Assembly (NCBI GenBank): GCA_001602955.1
Contig: LVAC01000023.1
Location: 1 to 64,000, forward strand
Source: Sulfurospirillum sp001602955
GTDB lineage: Bacteria > Campylobacterota > Campylobacteria > Campylobacterales > Sulfurospirillaceae
DNA: 64,000 bases
Reading direction: 5' to 3'
This document shows positions 1 through 8,491 of the stretch, piece by piece. The notes below the pieces were generated by a model. The model saw only the letters and a program-made list of their open reading frames with translations, was not told the origin of the DNA and searched no databases. The stretch's first letter is position 1. The number at the start of each line of letters is the position of its first letter. The position numbers and the translations under genes are program-made.

Positions 1-55
1 TATTAGATTGATTTTTGCTAGTGTTTTTACTGAAATTTATGTGCGAAAGTTGAGT

Positions 56-61
56 TATAAT
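56..61 (+). promoter_or_regulatory. -10 box upstream of the DASS transporter
   Basis: TATAAT lies 34 bases before the ATG at 95, with no recognisable -35 box, as is usual for sigma70 promoters in this phylum. An AAGGA ribosome site sits at 84-88. Seen directly; activity is inferred. Confidence 0.5.
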
Positions 62-94
62 AACATTACTTTCTTTGACATGTAAGGACTTAAG

Positions 95-1531
95 ATGCAC
101 GATTACGTCAAAATCATCCCCGTTCTTTCCATTGCCCTAATCGCATCTATCGTATGGTTTATCAGACCGGATGCTATAGAATTACACTCATGGCATACGT
201 TGATTATTTTTCTCAGTACTATCGTAGCCATTATGTTCAATGTCATGCCAATGGGGGCTATCGGTATTTTAAGTATTACCGTTTTTGCTATCACGGGAGC
301 CGCCGGTGCCATCTCCTCAAAAAAAGCCCTCACGGATGCGCTTAGCGGCTTTAACAGTGATCTTATTTGGTTGATTGTCATTGCCTTTTTTATTGCGAGA
401 GGATTCATTAAAACAGGGCTCGGCGAACGTATCGCACTTTTAATGATTTGTTATTTTGGAAAACGTACTCTCGGTCTTGCATATGCGCTTTCTTTCGCCG
501 ATCTTATCCTAGCACCCGCCACGCCCAGTAGTACCGCTCGGGCGGGCGGGGTAATGTATCCTATCGTCAATGCGCTTGCGTGTACGTTCAAATCTTACCC
601 GAATGACCCTACGCGAAAAAAAATGGGTGCCTATCTTATGATGTGCATGAGTCATATCAACGATATTACGGGAACACTCTTTATTACGGCTTATGCCGCA
701 AATCCGCTCATTGTTAAATTTGCTAGTAGCTTTGGTGTTCAGCTAAGCTGGGGAGATTGGTTTATTGCTGCGAGTATTCCAGCCCTTATCTCTTTGTTTT
801 TTATTCCTATCGCACTTTATTTTATTATGAAACCACATATTGAAGAGACGCTTGAAGCGCATCGCTTTGCCACTCAAGAGCTTGCAAAAAAAGGAGCCCT
901 CTCTTGGGAGGAACTCATGATGGGCATTACATTTTTAGGTGTTTTACTCTTGTGGGTTTGTGGGGCAAATTTTGGTATTCATGCAACAACAACGGCATTG
1001 ATCGGTCTTTCTATCCTCATTATTACGGGAGTATTAAGTTGGGATGAGATTAAAAGTGAAAAAAATGCATGGGATACGCTTATTTGGCTCTCTGCTCTAC
1101 TTATGATGGCAGAATTCTTGCATAAATTAGGGTTTACGAAATGGTTCGGTACGGCTATCGGGGAACATTTACATGCGATGGCTTCAATGCATTGGGTTAT
1201 TATTTTGGTTGTTCTTAATGCAATTTATACTTATACACACTATTTTTTTGCCAGCGGTACGGCACAAGTAGCCGCATTATACGTAGTTTTTTTAGGAGTA
1301 GGCGTTAAGCTGGGTATTCCCGCTTATCCGTTAGCCCTACTTTTAGGATTTTCCAGTAGCTTATACGGCTCATTAACACCTTATACGCATGCTCGAGGCA
1401 TTATCTTATTTGAGTCCGGATATGTCACAAAAAAAGAGTGGCTAAGTACCGGATTTATCATTAACCTGCTTAATCAGTTGATTTTCATTGTCGTCGGTCT
1501 AGCATGGTGGAAAATGGTTGGGCTGTATTAA
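95..1531 (+). CDS. DASS-family (SLC13-like) dicarboxylate/anion transporter
   Basis: Inner-membrane secondary transporter of the divalent anion:Na+ symporter family, 478 residues, with about 12 hydrophobic segments. The signature PATPSSTARAGG at residues 141-152 resembles the 2-oxoglutarate/malate translocator (DiT1/CitT/YbhI) branch, and a second family motif (NDITGTLF) follows near residue 190, so the likely substrate is a di- or tricarboxylate or related organic anion; the exact one cannot be read from sequence. The ATG at 95 has AAGGA 7 bases upstream. It is followed after 18 bases by a response regulator and then a porin and a secreted hydrolase, which suggests it takes up a product made in the periplasm. 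AT-rich codon use compared with the downstream tRNA-synthetase block. Confidence 0.88.
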   Translation: MHDYVKIIPVLSIALIASIVWFIRPDAIELHSWHTLIIFLSTIVAIMFNVMPMGAIGILSITVFAITGAAGAISSKKALTDALSGFNSDLIWLIVIAFFIARGFIKTGLGERIALLMICYFGKRTLGLAYALSFADLILAPATPSSTARAGGVMYPIVNALACTFKSYPNDPTRKKMGAYLMMCMSHINDITGTLFITAYAANPLIVKFASSFGVQLSWGDWFIAASIPALISLFFIPIALYFIMKPHIEETLEAHRFATQELAKKGALSWEELMMGITFLGVLLLWVCGANFGIHATTTALIGLSILIITGVLSWDEIKSEKNAWDTLIWLSALLMMAEFLHKLGFTKWFGTAIGEHLHAMASMHWVIILVVLNAIYTYTHYFFASGTAQVAALYVVFLGVGVKLGIPAYPLALLLGFSSSLYGSLTPYTHARGIILFESGYVTKKEWLSTGFIINLLNQLIFIVVGLAWWKMVGLY

Positions 1532-1549
1532 AAAAAACAAGGATAAACA

Positions 1550-2260
1550 ATGCCGTATCATATAGACAATGATTTTTCTCTACAAACAACCCTCAAATCT
1601 CTTCACATTTTGTATATCGAAGACGATGCCTCTATTCGGCTTACGCTTACCAAGGTACTGCATTACTTTAGTAACGTTGTCTTGGCTGTTGACTCCGCCG
1701 AAGAAGCCATGAAAATTTATGACAGTTTTCAACCTGATATTATTATTTGCGATATTAATTTACCGGGTATCAATGGTATAGACTTGGTAAAATGGATACG
1801 TAATTTTGACGACAAATCTCAAATTTTTCTTTTAACCGCTTATACGGATAAATCCTATCTTTTAGAAGCCATTAAACTCTCTTTGGTCGATTATCTTACC
1901 AAACCGATTGATTTTACCGTCTTAGAAAAAACACTCAAAAATGCCGCTCGTAAAGTCATTCAGCATAAAAAAGTTAATGTACGTTTTATCTCGGGTGCAA
2001 TCTATTGCTATCAGCAACGTAATATTACGTTTCACGAAAAAATATATTCTCTTACGGCAAAAGAAGTCAAGCTATTAGATCATCTTATTGTCAATAAAAG
2101 CCGTATGACGTCCAAAGAAGAGCTACAATCAACGCTTTGGGAAGATGATATGGGAAGCGAAAGTGCTTTTAAAAGTCTCATTAACAAACTTCGCTCCAAA
2201 ATAGGCAAAGAGTCTATTGAAAATATTTCAGGCGTAGGCTATCGTATCCTTTTAGCTTGA
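1550..2260 (+). CDS. OmpR/PhoB-type response regulator, orphan
   Basis: Two-domain transcriptional regulator of 236 residues. A receiver domain spans about 18-130, with acidic pair EDD at 24-26, the phospho-acceptor Asp68 in ICDINLP and the conserved Lys in LTKPID. A winged-helix DNA-binding domain covers about 150-236, with the typical LTAKEVKLLDHL entry and GVGYR end. The start ATG at 1550 lies 18 bases after the transporter stop with AAGGATAAAC upstream, so the two genes are probably co-transcribed. No histidine kinase follows; the partner may lie before the window. It probably controls the transporter and the porin next to it (inference from position). Confidence 0.9.
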   Translation: MPYHIDNDFSLQTTLKSLHILYIEDDASIRLTLTKVLHYFSNVVLAVDSAEEAMKIYDSFQPDIIICDINLPGINGIDLVKWIRNFDDKSQIFLLTAYTDKSYLLEAIKLSLVDYLTKPIDFTVLEKTLKNAARKVIQHKKVNVRFISGAIYCYQQRNITFHEKIYSLTAKEVKLLDHLIVNKSRMTSKEELQSTLWEDDMGSESAFKSLINKLRSKIGKESIENISGVGYRILLA

Positions 2261-2297
2261 AAAATATTTTACGTTGTCCTTTAGATACTTTTCTTAC

Positions 2298-2303
2298 TAC
2301 AAT
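2298..2303 (+). promoter_or_regulatory. Possible -10 box of the porin gene
   Basis: TACAAT in the 150-base gap between the response regulator and the porin, 108 bases before the porin start. Weak evidence from position and sequence only; the rest of this gap shows no obvious operator repeat. Confidence 0.3.
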
Positions 2304-2410
2304 TTACCTCTCAAGCTATTTTGCAAACAGATCCAAAAAGCGACTTTCCAGAAACTTTTTTCTCCTAAACTTCGTATGTCTTGAAAATCATTTCACATAA
2401 GGAGAAAGGT

Positions 2411-3664
2411 ATGAAATTAGCTAAACTTAGTTTGGCGGCTATCGTCGTTGCTGGTCTTACCACCGGTTCATTTGCGGCAGAAACTCTTGCCGATGCATTC
2501 AAGGAAGGAAAAATCAGCGGAGAACTTCGGGCATGGTACATCGACCGAGATAAAGATCTTGCAAATTCCAGCTCGGATATTTTTTTAACAGGTCTTCAAC
2601 TGCACTATAATACAGGTACTTTCTATGGCTTTGGCTTAGGATTCACGACACAAACAAGCGCGGCACCTTTTGCGGATGAAACGGCAAAAGAAGTATTCGG
2701 AACAAACCAAAACGATGATCTCTACGGTTCAGGTACTCAACTGTCAGAAGCATATATTACTTATACTATCGGTAAAACGACCGCAAAAGTGGGACGACAG
2801 TTTATTAAAACTCCGTTGATCGGAAGTAGTACGTCCCGTATGATTACGCAATCGTTTGAAGCGGCATTACTCACAAATACGGACCTTCCAAATACTACCG
2901 TTATGGTAGGTGCCGTGAGTAAATTCCAAGATCGAAGCGACGGAGAAGGCGGCGTCGGTCAGTTTGAAGAACTCAACAAAGACCATGATTACGCCTATAC
3001 CGCAATGGTTGTTAACCAATCTATTCCCAATGTTGAACTAACCTTCCAATACTTAACCTTTGACGACGATTCAAAAGGCTCAACGGCAAGTAGTCGAATT
3101 CAAGGCTATCAAGACTACTATTTTGAAGCCGAGTATACAAACAAATACAATAGTATCAACTACGGAATTGCCGCAAATTACTTATATACCGACTGGGAGC
3201 ATTACGATGAAGCCACGATGTACGGCGTAAAAGTGAATCTCGGTTACGACAATTTTAAAACGTACATAGCTTATTCTTCCATCAGCGACGACGAAGGCAG
3301 CAAGGGTGTCAAAGCAGGACTCGGCGGCGGCGCACAACCTAATTACGTGAAAGGGAAACAAGTACGCGTCGGAACCTACAGTTCCGATACTTCGGGCTAC
3401 AGCGTAGATGCTAACTACAACTTTAAACAACTCGGTCTTAGCGCCGGTGCTCGTTATACCAAACTCGACGTTGCGTCAAAGCCGTCAAATCAAAACGATC
3501 AAACGATTACCGACTTTTACGGCAGCTACAAGTTCGTCGGTGCACTTAAAGGATTAGAAACCGAACTCCTTTATACCATCCTCGGCGACGAGTCTGCAAA
3601 AACAGCGGCGGCAGGAACAGGCAAAGGCGAAGAACTTTGGTTTAAAGCCAACTATAAATTTTAG
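2411..3664 (+). CDS. OprD-like outer-membrane porin (Campylobacterota Opr family)
   Basis: Outer-membrane beta-barrel channel, 417 residues from the chosen start. A signal peptide of about 23 residues (MKLAKLSLAAIVV...GSFA) is followed by the hallmark start of this porin family, ETLADAFKEGKISGELRAWY, with alternating hydrophobic/polar strands and an aromatic last residue (NYKF). I chose ATG 2411 over the in-frame ATG at 2381 because AGGAG lies 6 bases before it and the signal peptide starts there. Porins of this family pass small, often anionic, nutrients. It lies between an anion importer/regulator pair and a secreted hydrolase, so it may be the entry pore for the same substrate. Confidence 0.88.
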   Translation: MKLAKLSLAAIVVAGLTTGSFAAETLADAFKEGKISGELRAWYIDRDKDLANSSSDIFLTGLQLHYNTGTFYGFGLGFTTQTSAAPFADETAKEVFGTNQNDDLYGSGTQLSEAYITYTIGKTTAKVGRQFIKTPLIGSSTSRMITQSFEAALLTNTDLPNTTVMVGAVSKFQDRSDGEGGVGQFEELNKDHDYAYTAMVVNQSIPNVELTFQYLTFDDDSKGSTASSRIQGYQDYYFEAEYTNKYNSINYGIAANYLYTDWEHYDEATMYGVKVNLGYDNFKTYIAYSSISDDEGSKGVKAGLGGGAQPNYVKGKQVRVGTYSSDTSGYSVDANYNFKQLGLSAGARYTKLDVASKPSNQNDQTITDFYGSYKFVGALKGLETELLYTILGDESAKTAAAGTGKGEELWFKANYKF

Positions 3665-3682
3665 TCTGCCCTTTTTGTGAAT

Positions 3683-3717
3683 GGCTTTGAGAGCGGTACT
3701 AACCCGCTCCAAAAGCC
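3683..3717 (+). terminator. Stem-loop between porin and hydrolase genes
   Basis: Arms 3683-3696 (GGCTTTGAGAGCGG) and 3704-3717 (CCGCTCCAAAAGCC) pair with only two mismatches around a 7-base loop. No T-run follows, so it may be an attenuator or an mRNA-stabilising hairpin in a porin-hydrolase transcript rather than a full terminator. Confidence 0.4.
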
Positions 3718-3735
3718 TATACTAAAGAGAACACT

Positions 3736-5100
3736 ATGGAGTATCGTATTATGAAATCTCAATGCACATTATCATCATTTTTAATTCGAAGTAGTCTTTT
3801 GGCAAGCATCGTTATCGTTTCTTCTTTTGCAGAACCGAAACTTCAACCGTGTCCTTCTGAAGTGAAAAACCTTCCGGAAGGTACGATATGCTGGGAAGGA
3901 CAAGACGAAGCAGGTGCCTATTATTGGGTCGCAAAGCCTAAAGAATGGAACGGCAATCTGGTTTTACACTCCCACGGAGGTCCGGCACTTGGAAAACTCC
4001 CTAAAGCAGAACGTGCTATCGAAGATCTTGAACGCTGGTCTATTTGGGTACGAAGCGGTAATGCCCTCGCTGTTACGTCTTACAGACAAGGCGGCGTAGC
4101 ACTTATGTCGGCGGCTGAAGATACGGCACGTCTTTTGCCGATTGCTTCGAAGCTTGTCGGAAAAACTAAAAAAGTCATTTTACACGGACAATCCTGGGGT
4201 GGCGGTGTTGCGGCACGTGCTGCCGAAATCGGAGGTCCACTTTCCAAAGTAGAGCCGAAAATCGATGCCGTATTGCTTACCAGCGGTGTTTTAGCGGGCG
4301 GAACAAAATCCTACGACTTTAGGCTTGATTTAAGAGTCGTTTGGCAGGCTATTTGTAAAAACCATCCGCGTGCCGATGAAGTTCAATATCCGCTTTGGCA
4401 AGGTCTTGCAACCAAAGATGCCAAAATGAGTAAAGAAGACCTAACACAAAGAGTCAATGAGTGTTTAGGGCTTAACAAACCGGAAGCTGAGCGTTCCGAC
4501 AAACAAAAAGAAAATCTTAAAACCATTGTTAACGTCATAAAAATCCCTGAAAAAAGTATTCAAGGGCATCTCGCTTGGGCGACACAACATTTTCAAGATA
4601 TTGTTTTCAATCGATTAGACGGACGTAACCCGTTCGGAAATGAACATGTCAAGTATGTCGGTTCATCCAACGATGAAGAACTCAATAAAAAAGTACTTCG
4701 TTATAAGGCTGACCCAACCGCTGTTGCCGATTTTGGTCGAGATACGAATCCAACCGGAGATATTGCACTTCCTATCATTACGATGCGTGGGATCAACGAT
4801 CCTATAGCCTTTGTCGAACTTGCCGATACGTGGGAAGAAACGGTTACAAAAGCAGGACATTCTAGCACGATGGTACAACTCTATACGAACGACAAAGAGC
4901 ACAGTTATCTTAGTGATGCACAATATATTGCGGCAATGAATGCTCTTGTGGCATGGGTTGAAACGGGTAAAAAACCGTCACCCCTTGAAATATCACAAAA
5001 ATGCGGTATGCTTGATTCCAAATGGCATCCGAAAACAGATTGCCGCATGATGCCCGAATATAAACCGTTGCCTCTTTCAAGTCGCGTACCGACACGCTAA
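3736..5100 (+). CDS. Secreted alpha/beta hydrolase (esterase-like)
   Basis: Exported serine hydrolase of 454 residues. After a basic N-terminus there is a hydrophobic signal segment (about 11-32, ending SSFA). The fold markers are an HGGP oxyanion motif at 80-83 and the nucleophile elbow GQSWG with Ser153; a late Asp in GINDPIAF and a His in DKEHSYL complete a plausible triad. Cys residues at about 39 and 52 and near the C-terminus could form disulfides, as expected in the periplasm. I keep ATG 3736; the internal ATG at 3751 has no better ribosome site. Substrate unknown: the long lid-like insert (about 195-330) and the context suggest an ester of an organic acid, split outside the cytoplasm and imported by the DASS protein at 95-1531. 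That link is inference. Confidence 0.72.
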   Translation: MEYRIMKSQCTLSSFLIRSSLLASIVIVSSFAEPKLQPCPSEVKNLPEGTICWEGQDEAGAYYWVAKPKEWNGNLVLHSHGGPALGKLPKAERAIEDLERWSIWVRSGNALAVTSYRQGGVALMSAAEDTARLLPIASKLVGKTKKVILHGQSWGGGVAARAAEIGGPLSKVEPKIDAVLLTSGVLAGGTKSYDFRLDLRVVWQAICKNHPRADEVQYPLWQGLATKDAKMSKEDLTQRVNECLGLNKPEAERSDKQKENLKTIVNVIKIPEKSIQGHLAWATQHFQDIVFNRLDGRNPFGNEHVKYVGSSNDEELNKKVLRYKADPTAVADFGRDTNPTGDIALPIITMRGINDPIAFVELADTWEETVTKAGHSSTMVQLYTNDKEHSYLSDAQYIAAMNALVAWVETGKKPSPLEISQKCGMLDSKWHPKTDCRMMPEYKPLPLSSRVPTR

Positions 5101-5110
5101 AGATTTTTCT

Positions 5111-5137
5111 CAGAAGAGCATGATAGGTGCTCTTCTG
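5111..5137 (+). terminator. Hairpin after the secreted hydrolase gene
   Basis: Perfect 9-bp arms CAGAAGAGC (5111-5119) and GCTCTTCTG (5129-5137), 10 bases after the hydrolase stop. No T-tract on the + side, so termination strength is uncertain. Confidence 0.45.
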
Positions 5138-5157
5138 AATTCTCGTCGAGAAATGGC

Positions 5158-5259
5158 ATGAATATGAATACTTTCCTTTGGTTGATAGTTTTTGTAAATA
5201 TCGTACTAATATCGTGGTCAGCGTTGATTATAAATTTTATCGATAAACATCGTCGATAA
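5158..5259 (+). CDS. Candidate 33-residue single-pass membrane peptide
   Basis: This short frame starts MNMNTFLWL, continues with an uninterrupted hydrophobic stretch (about residues 5-25) and ends in a basic tail, FIDKHRR. That is the layout of small single-pass inner-membrane proteins, with the tail predicted to face the cytoplasm. Upstream is a weak GAG 7 bases before the ATG. It lies just after the hydrolase hairpin in the 5101-5414 gap, which otherwise holds only AT-rich sequence leading to glnS. No family recognised; chance is a real alternative. Confidence 0.3.
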   Translation: MNMNTFLWLIVFVNIVLISWSALIINFIDKHRR

Positions 5260-5414
5260 ACGGTTTCGGCTATCATCATTTTCCTTAATTACAGATACTT
5301 TAATCCCACATAAGATAAAATAACCTATTCCTTAAATCTTGTTCATTCATCTAGCGCTAACGCTTGATAAAATAAAGATTTGCAAGAGTCATCAATCAAA
5401 AAGGTTTGAAGAAC

Positions 5415-7655
5415 ATGAGCGAGAGCAAAGATTTTTTACGCGTCAAAGTTGAAGAGGATTTAAAATCCGGTAAGTATCAAGAAGTGACGACACGGTTTCC
5501 TCCTGAGCCTAATGGATTTCCACACATCGGACACGCGAAGTCTATTGGTATCAATTTTGGCATTGCGCGCGATTATCACGGAAAGTGTAACCTTCGTATG
5601 GACGACACCAACCCAACCACTGAGGACATGCGCTACGTCGAAGCACTCAAAGATGCGGTCACATGGCTGGGCTTTTCATGGGCGGGTGAAGTGCGTTTTG
5701 CCTCAGACTATTTTCCCAAAATCTACGACTATGCCGTGCAACTGGTGAAAATGGGCAAAGCCTACGTCGATAGCTTAGATGAAGAAGCGATCCGCGAATA
5801 CCGTGGAAGCGTCACGGAAGCCGGTCGCCGAAGCGTGTATGCAAATCGTAGCATCGAAGAAAACCTAGACCTATTGGAGCGCATGAAAAAAGGCGAATTT
5901 AAAGACGGCGAGCATGTTTTGCGTGCGAAGATCGACATGAGTGCTGCCAATATGAAAATGCGCGACCCGCTCTTATACCGCATCCGCCACGCACACCATT
6001 TTAGAACGGGCGATGAGTGGTGCATCTACCCGATGTACGACTTTGCGCACTGTTTATCAGACTACATCGAGGGTGTGACGCACTCCATCTGTACGCTCGA
6101 ATTTGAGAACAATCGCGACATTTACGACTGGGTTTTAGACGCACTTGAACTCACCCCGCCTCGTCCATACCAACACGAATTTGCACGTCTTGGCATGAAC
6201 TACACGGTCATGAGCAAACGCAAACTTTTAGAGCTGGTCAATGGAAATTACGTCAACGGCTGGGACGACCCACGTTTGCCTACCATCGCCGGCTACAAAC
6301 GAAGAGGCTATACGCCAGAAGCCATCAACAATTTTTGTGAGCAAATCGGTATCGCCAAAGCCAATTCTACCGTCGATGTGGCGCAACTTGAATTTTGCAT
6401 CAGGGATGATCTTAACCCCAAAGTACCGCGCGTCATGTGTGTGCTAGACCCGCTTAAAGTCGTTATCGAAAACTACGAGGGCGAAGAAGAGATCGATGCG
6501 TCGTATTACCCGCACGATGTGCCCAAAGAGGGTTCACGCACACTTCCTTTTTCGCGCGAAATTTACATCGAAAGGGACGACTTTTCGGAAAATCCGATTG
6601 AAGGCTATTACCGCTTAACGCCCCATCAACCTGTGCGCCTAAAGCATGCGTACATTCTTACATGTAAAGAGGTCATCAAAGATAAAAACGGCACCATCGT
6701 TGAGATCAAAGCCGTGTACCATCCTGACTCCAAAAGCGGCACCGATATGAGTGGCATTAAAACCAAAAGTGCGATTCATTGGGTGAGTGCTAAACACGCC
6801 AAAAAAGCCGAAGTGAGACTGTATGAGCGTCTGTACAAGGTCGACGCACCGGAAAATATAGAAGACCTCAACCCCGATTCTTTACATGTCATCCAAAATG
6901 CCTTTATCGAGCCTGCGGTCATCAGCGAAAAACCGGACGTACGTTTTCAGTTTGAACGCCAAGGCTATTTTTACGCCGACCCAATCGATTACACCGACGA
7001 AAAACCTGTCTTCAATAAAATCGTAGGGCTCAAAGACTCGTGGGCGAAAAAGAGCGAAACCGCAAAATCTGCCCCCAAAACAGAGAGCAAAAAAGCACAT
7101 GTTGAAGGCGATGTAGCACCGATGAGCGAAGAGGAAAAAGCACGTTTTGAAGCGTACACGAAAAGTGGGCTCAACAGCGAGATCGCCAATACCTTAGCGC
7201 GCGATGCGGAGCTTTCACGTTTTTACGAAGCAACGCTTTTACATGTAAAAAGTCCGACCAGCATCGCCAACATCGTAGCCAACGACGTTGCACGCGAACT
7301 TAAACGTGAGGTTGAACTGAAATTTGGCGCCAAAGAAGTCGCCGAATTGGTTGCAATGATGGACGAAGGGGTGATCTCCAGTAAGATCGCCAAACAAGTC
7401 TTTGAAACAATGGCACAAACGGGCGAAAATCCGACTCAAATCGTCGAAACACAGGGGCTCAAACAGATCAGCGACCCTACCCTTTTAAAACCGTTGATCG
7501 AAGAGGTAATGGCTAAAAATCCCGAAAACGTCGCCAAATACAAAGCGGGCAATACCAATCTTTTTGGCTTTTTTGTAGGGCTTGTACTTAAAAACAGCGG
7601 CGGCAAAGCCAACCCGAGTGTGGTCAATTCCCTCGTGGGCGAGGCATTGAACTAA
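5415..7655 (+). CDS. glnS: Glutaminyl-tRNA synthetase with C-terminal YqeY (GatB/YqeY) domain
   Basis: Class I aminoacyl-tRNA synthetase that charges tRNA(Gln) directly, 746 residues. The class I signature HIGH is at 37-40 within PPEPNGFPHIGHAKS, and the KMSKS equivalent reads VMSKRKL, the GlnRS form. Catalytic and beta-barrel anticodon domains fill about 1-555. After a Lys/Ala/Glu-rich linker (about 555-580) comes a YqeY-like helical domain (about 580-746), homologous to the tRNA-binding tail of GatB; the same fusion is known in Deinococcus GlnRS. I prefer ATG 5415 to the upstream TTG 5406, since AAGG is better spaced. Most Campylobacterota lack GlnRS and make Gln-tRNA with a GluRS2 plus GatCAB, so this gene was probably acquired. 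Its stop overlaps the next start by one base. Confidence 0.95.
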   Translation: MSESKDFLRVKVEEDLKSGKYQEVTTRFPPEPNGFPHIGHAKSIGINFGIARDYHGKCNLRMDDTNPTTEDMRYVEALKDAVTWLGFSWAGEVRFASDYFPKIYDYAVQLVKMGKAYVDSLDEEAIREYRGSVTEAGRRSVYANRSIEENLDLLERMKKGEFKDGEHVLRAKIDMSAANMKMRDPLLYRIRHAHHFRTGDEWCIYPMYDFAHCLSDYIEGVTHSICTLEFENNRDIYDWVLDALELTPPRPYQHEFARLGMNYTVMSKRKLLELVNGNYVNGWDDPRLPTIAGYKRRGYTPEAINNFCEQIGIAKANSTVDVAQLEFCIRDDLNPKVPRVMCVLDPLKVVIENYEGEEEIDASYYPHDVPKEGSRTLPFSREIYIERDDFSENPIEGYYRLTPHQPVRLKHAYILTCKEVIKDKNGTIVEIKAVYHPDSKSGTDMSGIKTKSAIHWVSAKHAKKAEVRLYERLYKVDAPENIEDLNPDSLHVIQNAFIEPAVISEKPDVRFQFERQGYFYADPIDYTDEKPVFNKIVGLKDSWAKKSETAKSAPKTESKKAHVEGDVAPMSEEEKARFEAYTKSGLNSEIANTLARDAELSRFYEATLLHVKSPTSIANIVANDVARELKREVELKFGAKEVAELVAMMDEGVISSKIAKQVFETMAQTGENPTQIVETQGLKQISDPTLLKPLIEEVMAKNPENVAKYKAGNTNLFGFFVGLVLKNSGGKANPSVVNSLVGEALN

Positions 7656-8470
7656 TGTACCGTTGGTCATTCTCTCAGGCGCGTGACCTAAGCCTTAACG
7701 ATCTTCGCATGGCGCTTTTAAACTTTATCAGCGCCAAGCAAACCAACGAGCCTTTCATCGTGCGCGTTGACGATGCGGATAAAGGACAGGTCGCTGAAGA
7801 CAAAGAGCGCGATAGTTTAGGTACGTTAGCACTCTTTGGTATTTCCTATTCGCAGCTGTACTACCAAAGCCGCAATTTCAAATACCACCTCCAATTTGCT
7901 TCCACGCTTTTGGATCAACGCAAAGCCTTTATCTGTTTTTGCCCCGAAAGCAAAATCCCTTACGACGGTACATGTGAAACCTTAAGCTCCGAAGAGGTTT
8001 TGAATAATCCCAATCCGTTTGTCGTTCGCATGAAAAAACGGACAAAAGACGAAGATAGCTTCGTCATCATGACGACCGACAAATACCCCTCGTCTCTTTT
8101 TGCCCGCGCGTGCGACGATATGCTCCAAGGCGTTACGACGATTATCGACGAAGAAGCCCACCGAAGTGAGGCGTCCAAAGAAGAGTGGATTCGCACGAGT
8201 TTAGGCTACGATCAAGCGATGCGCTACGTGTACGTTCCCGCATTTCAAGACGCCTCTTACAGTGTGCAACGGCTTTTAGACGAGGGATTTATGCCCGAAG
8301 CGATCGCCAATTATCTGCTGATGCCAAACCGCATCCTCACATTGGAAGCCATGATCGCGACATTGGATCTTCTGAGTGATCTCCCTACTTCGTTCGAGAT
8401 GGAGACGCTGCGTGTGATCAACCGTGAACATATTCAAAAACTAGACGATTCTCGACATGTTAAAAAATAA
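7655..8470 (+). CDS. Degenerate glutamyl-tRNA synthetase-like protein, probably not an active synthetase
   Basis: A 271-residue class I synthetase relative without an anticodon-binding domain. Homology to GluRS shows in the segment R-x-ALLNFISA / PFIVRVDDAD (about 18-43), in the zinc-type pattern CFC (about 88-90) with YDGTC (about 96-100), in DDMLQGVTTIIDEEAH, and in the GFMPEAIANYLL block near the end. However, the HIGH motif is replaced by LSLN and the KLSKR loop is missing: the chain runs from VPAF straight into SYSVQRLL. A GluQ-RS (YadB) relative is the other reading, given length and CxC...YxGxC, but that enzyme also keeps HIGH- and KMSKS-like motifs. It overlaps glnS by one base (TAATG), so it is translationally coupled. 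Frame is intact, so it appears maintained. Confidence 0.75.
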   Translation: MYRWSFSQARDLSLNDLRMALLNFISAKQTNEPFIVRVDDADKGQVAEDKERDSLGTLALFGISYSQLYYQSRNFKYHLQFASTLLDQRKAFICFCPESKIPYDGTCETLSSEEVLNNPNPFVVRMKKRTKDEDSFVIMTTDKYPSSLFARACDDMLQGVTTIIDEEAHRSEASKEEWIRTSLGYDQAMRYVYVPAFQDASYSVQRLLDEGFMPEAIANYLLMPNRILTLEAMIATLDLLSDLPTSFEMETLRVINREHIQKLDDSRHVKK

Positions 8471-8491
8471 ATATCCGAAGGAGATTGTAAA

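Noticed and set aside
5415..8470. glnS and the GluRS-like gene as one frameshifted synthetase
   Set aside because: GlnRS is complete by itself including its YqeY tail, and the downstream protein starts with its own N-terminal class I fold, so the two are separate genes.
7655..8470. Calling the GluRS-like gene a functional glutamate-tRNA ligase (gltX)
   Set aside because: Neither HIGH nor KMSKS is present and the anticodon-binding half is missing.
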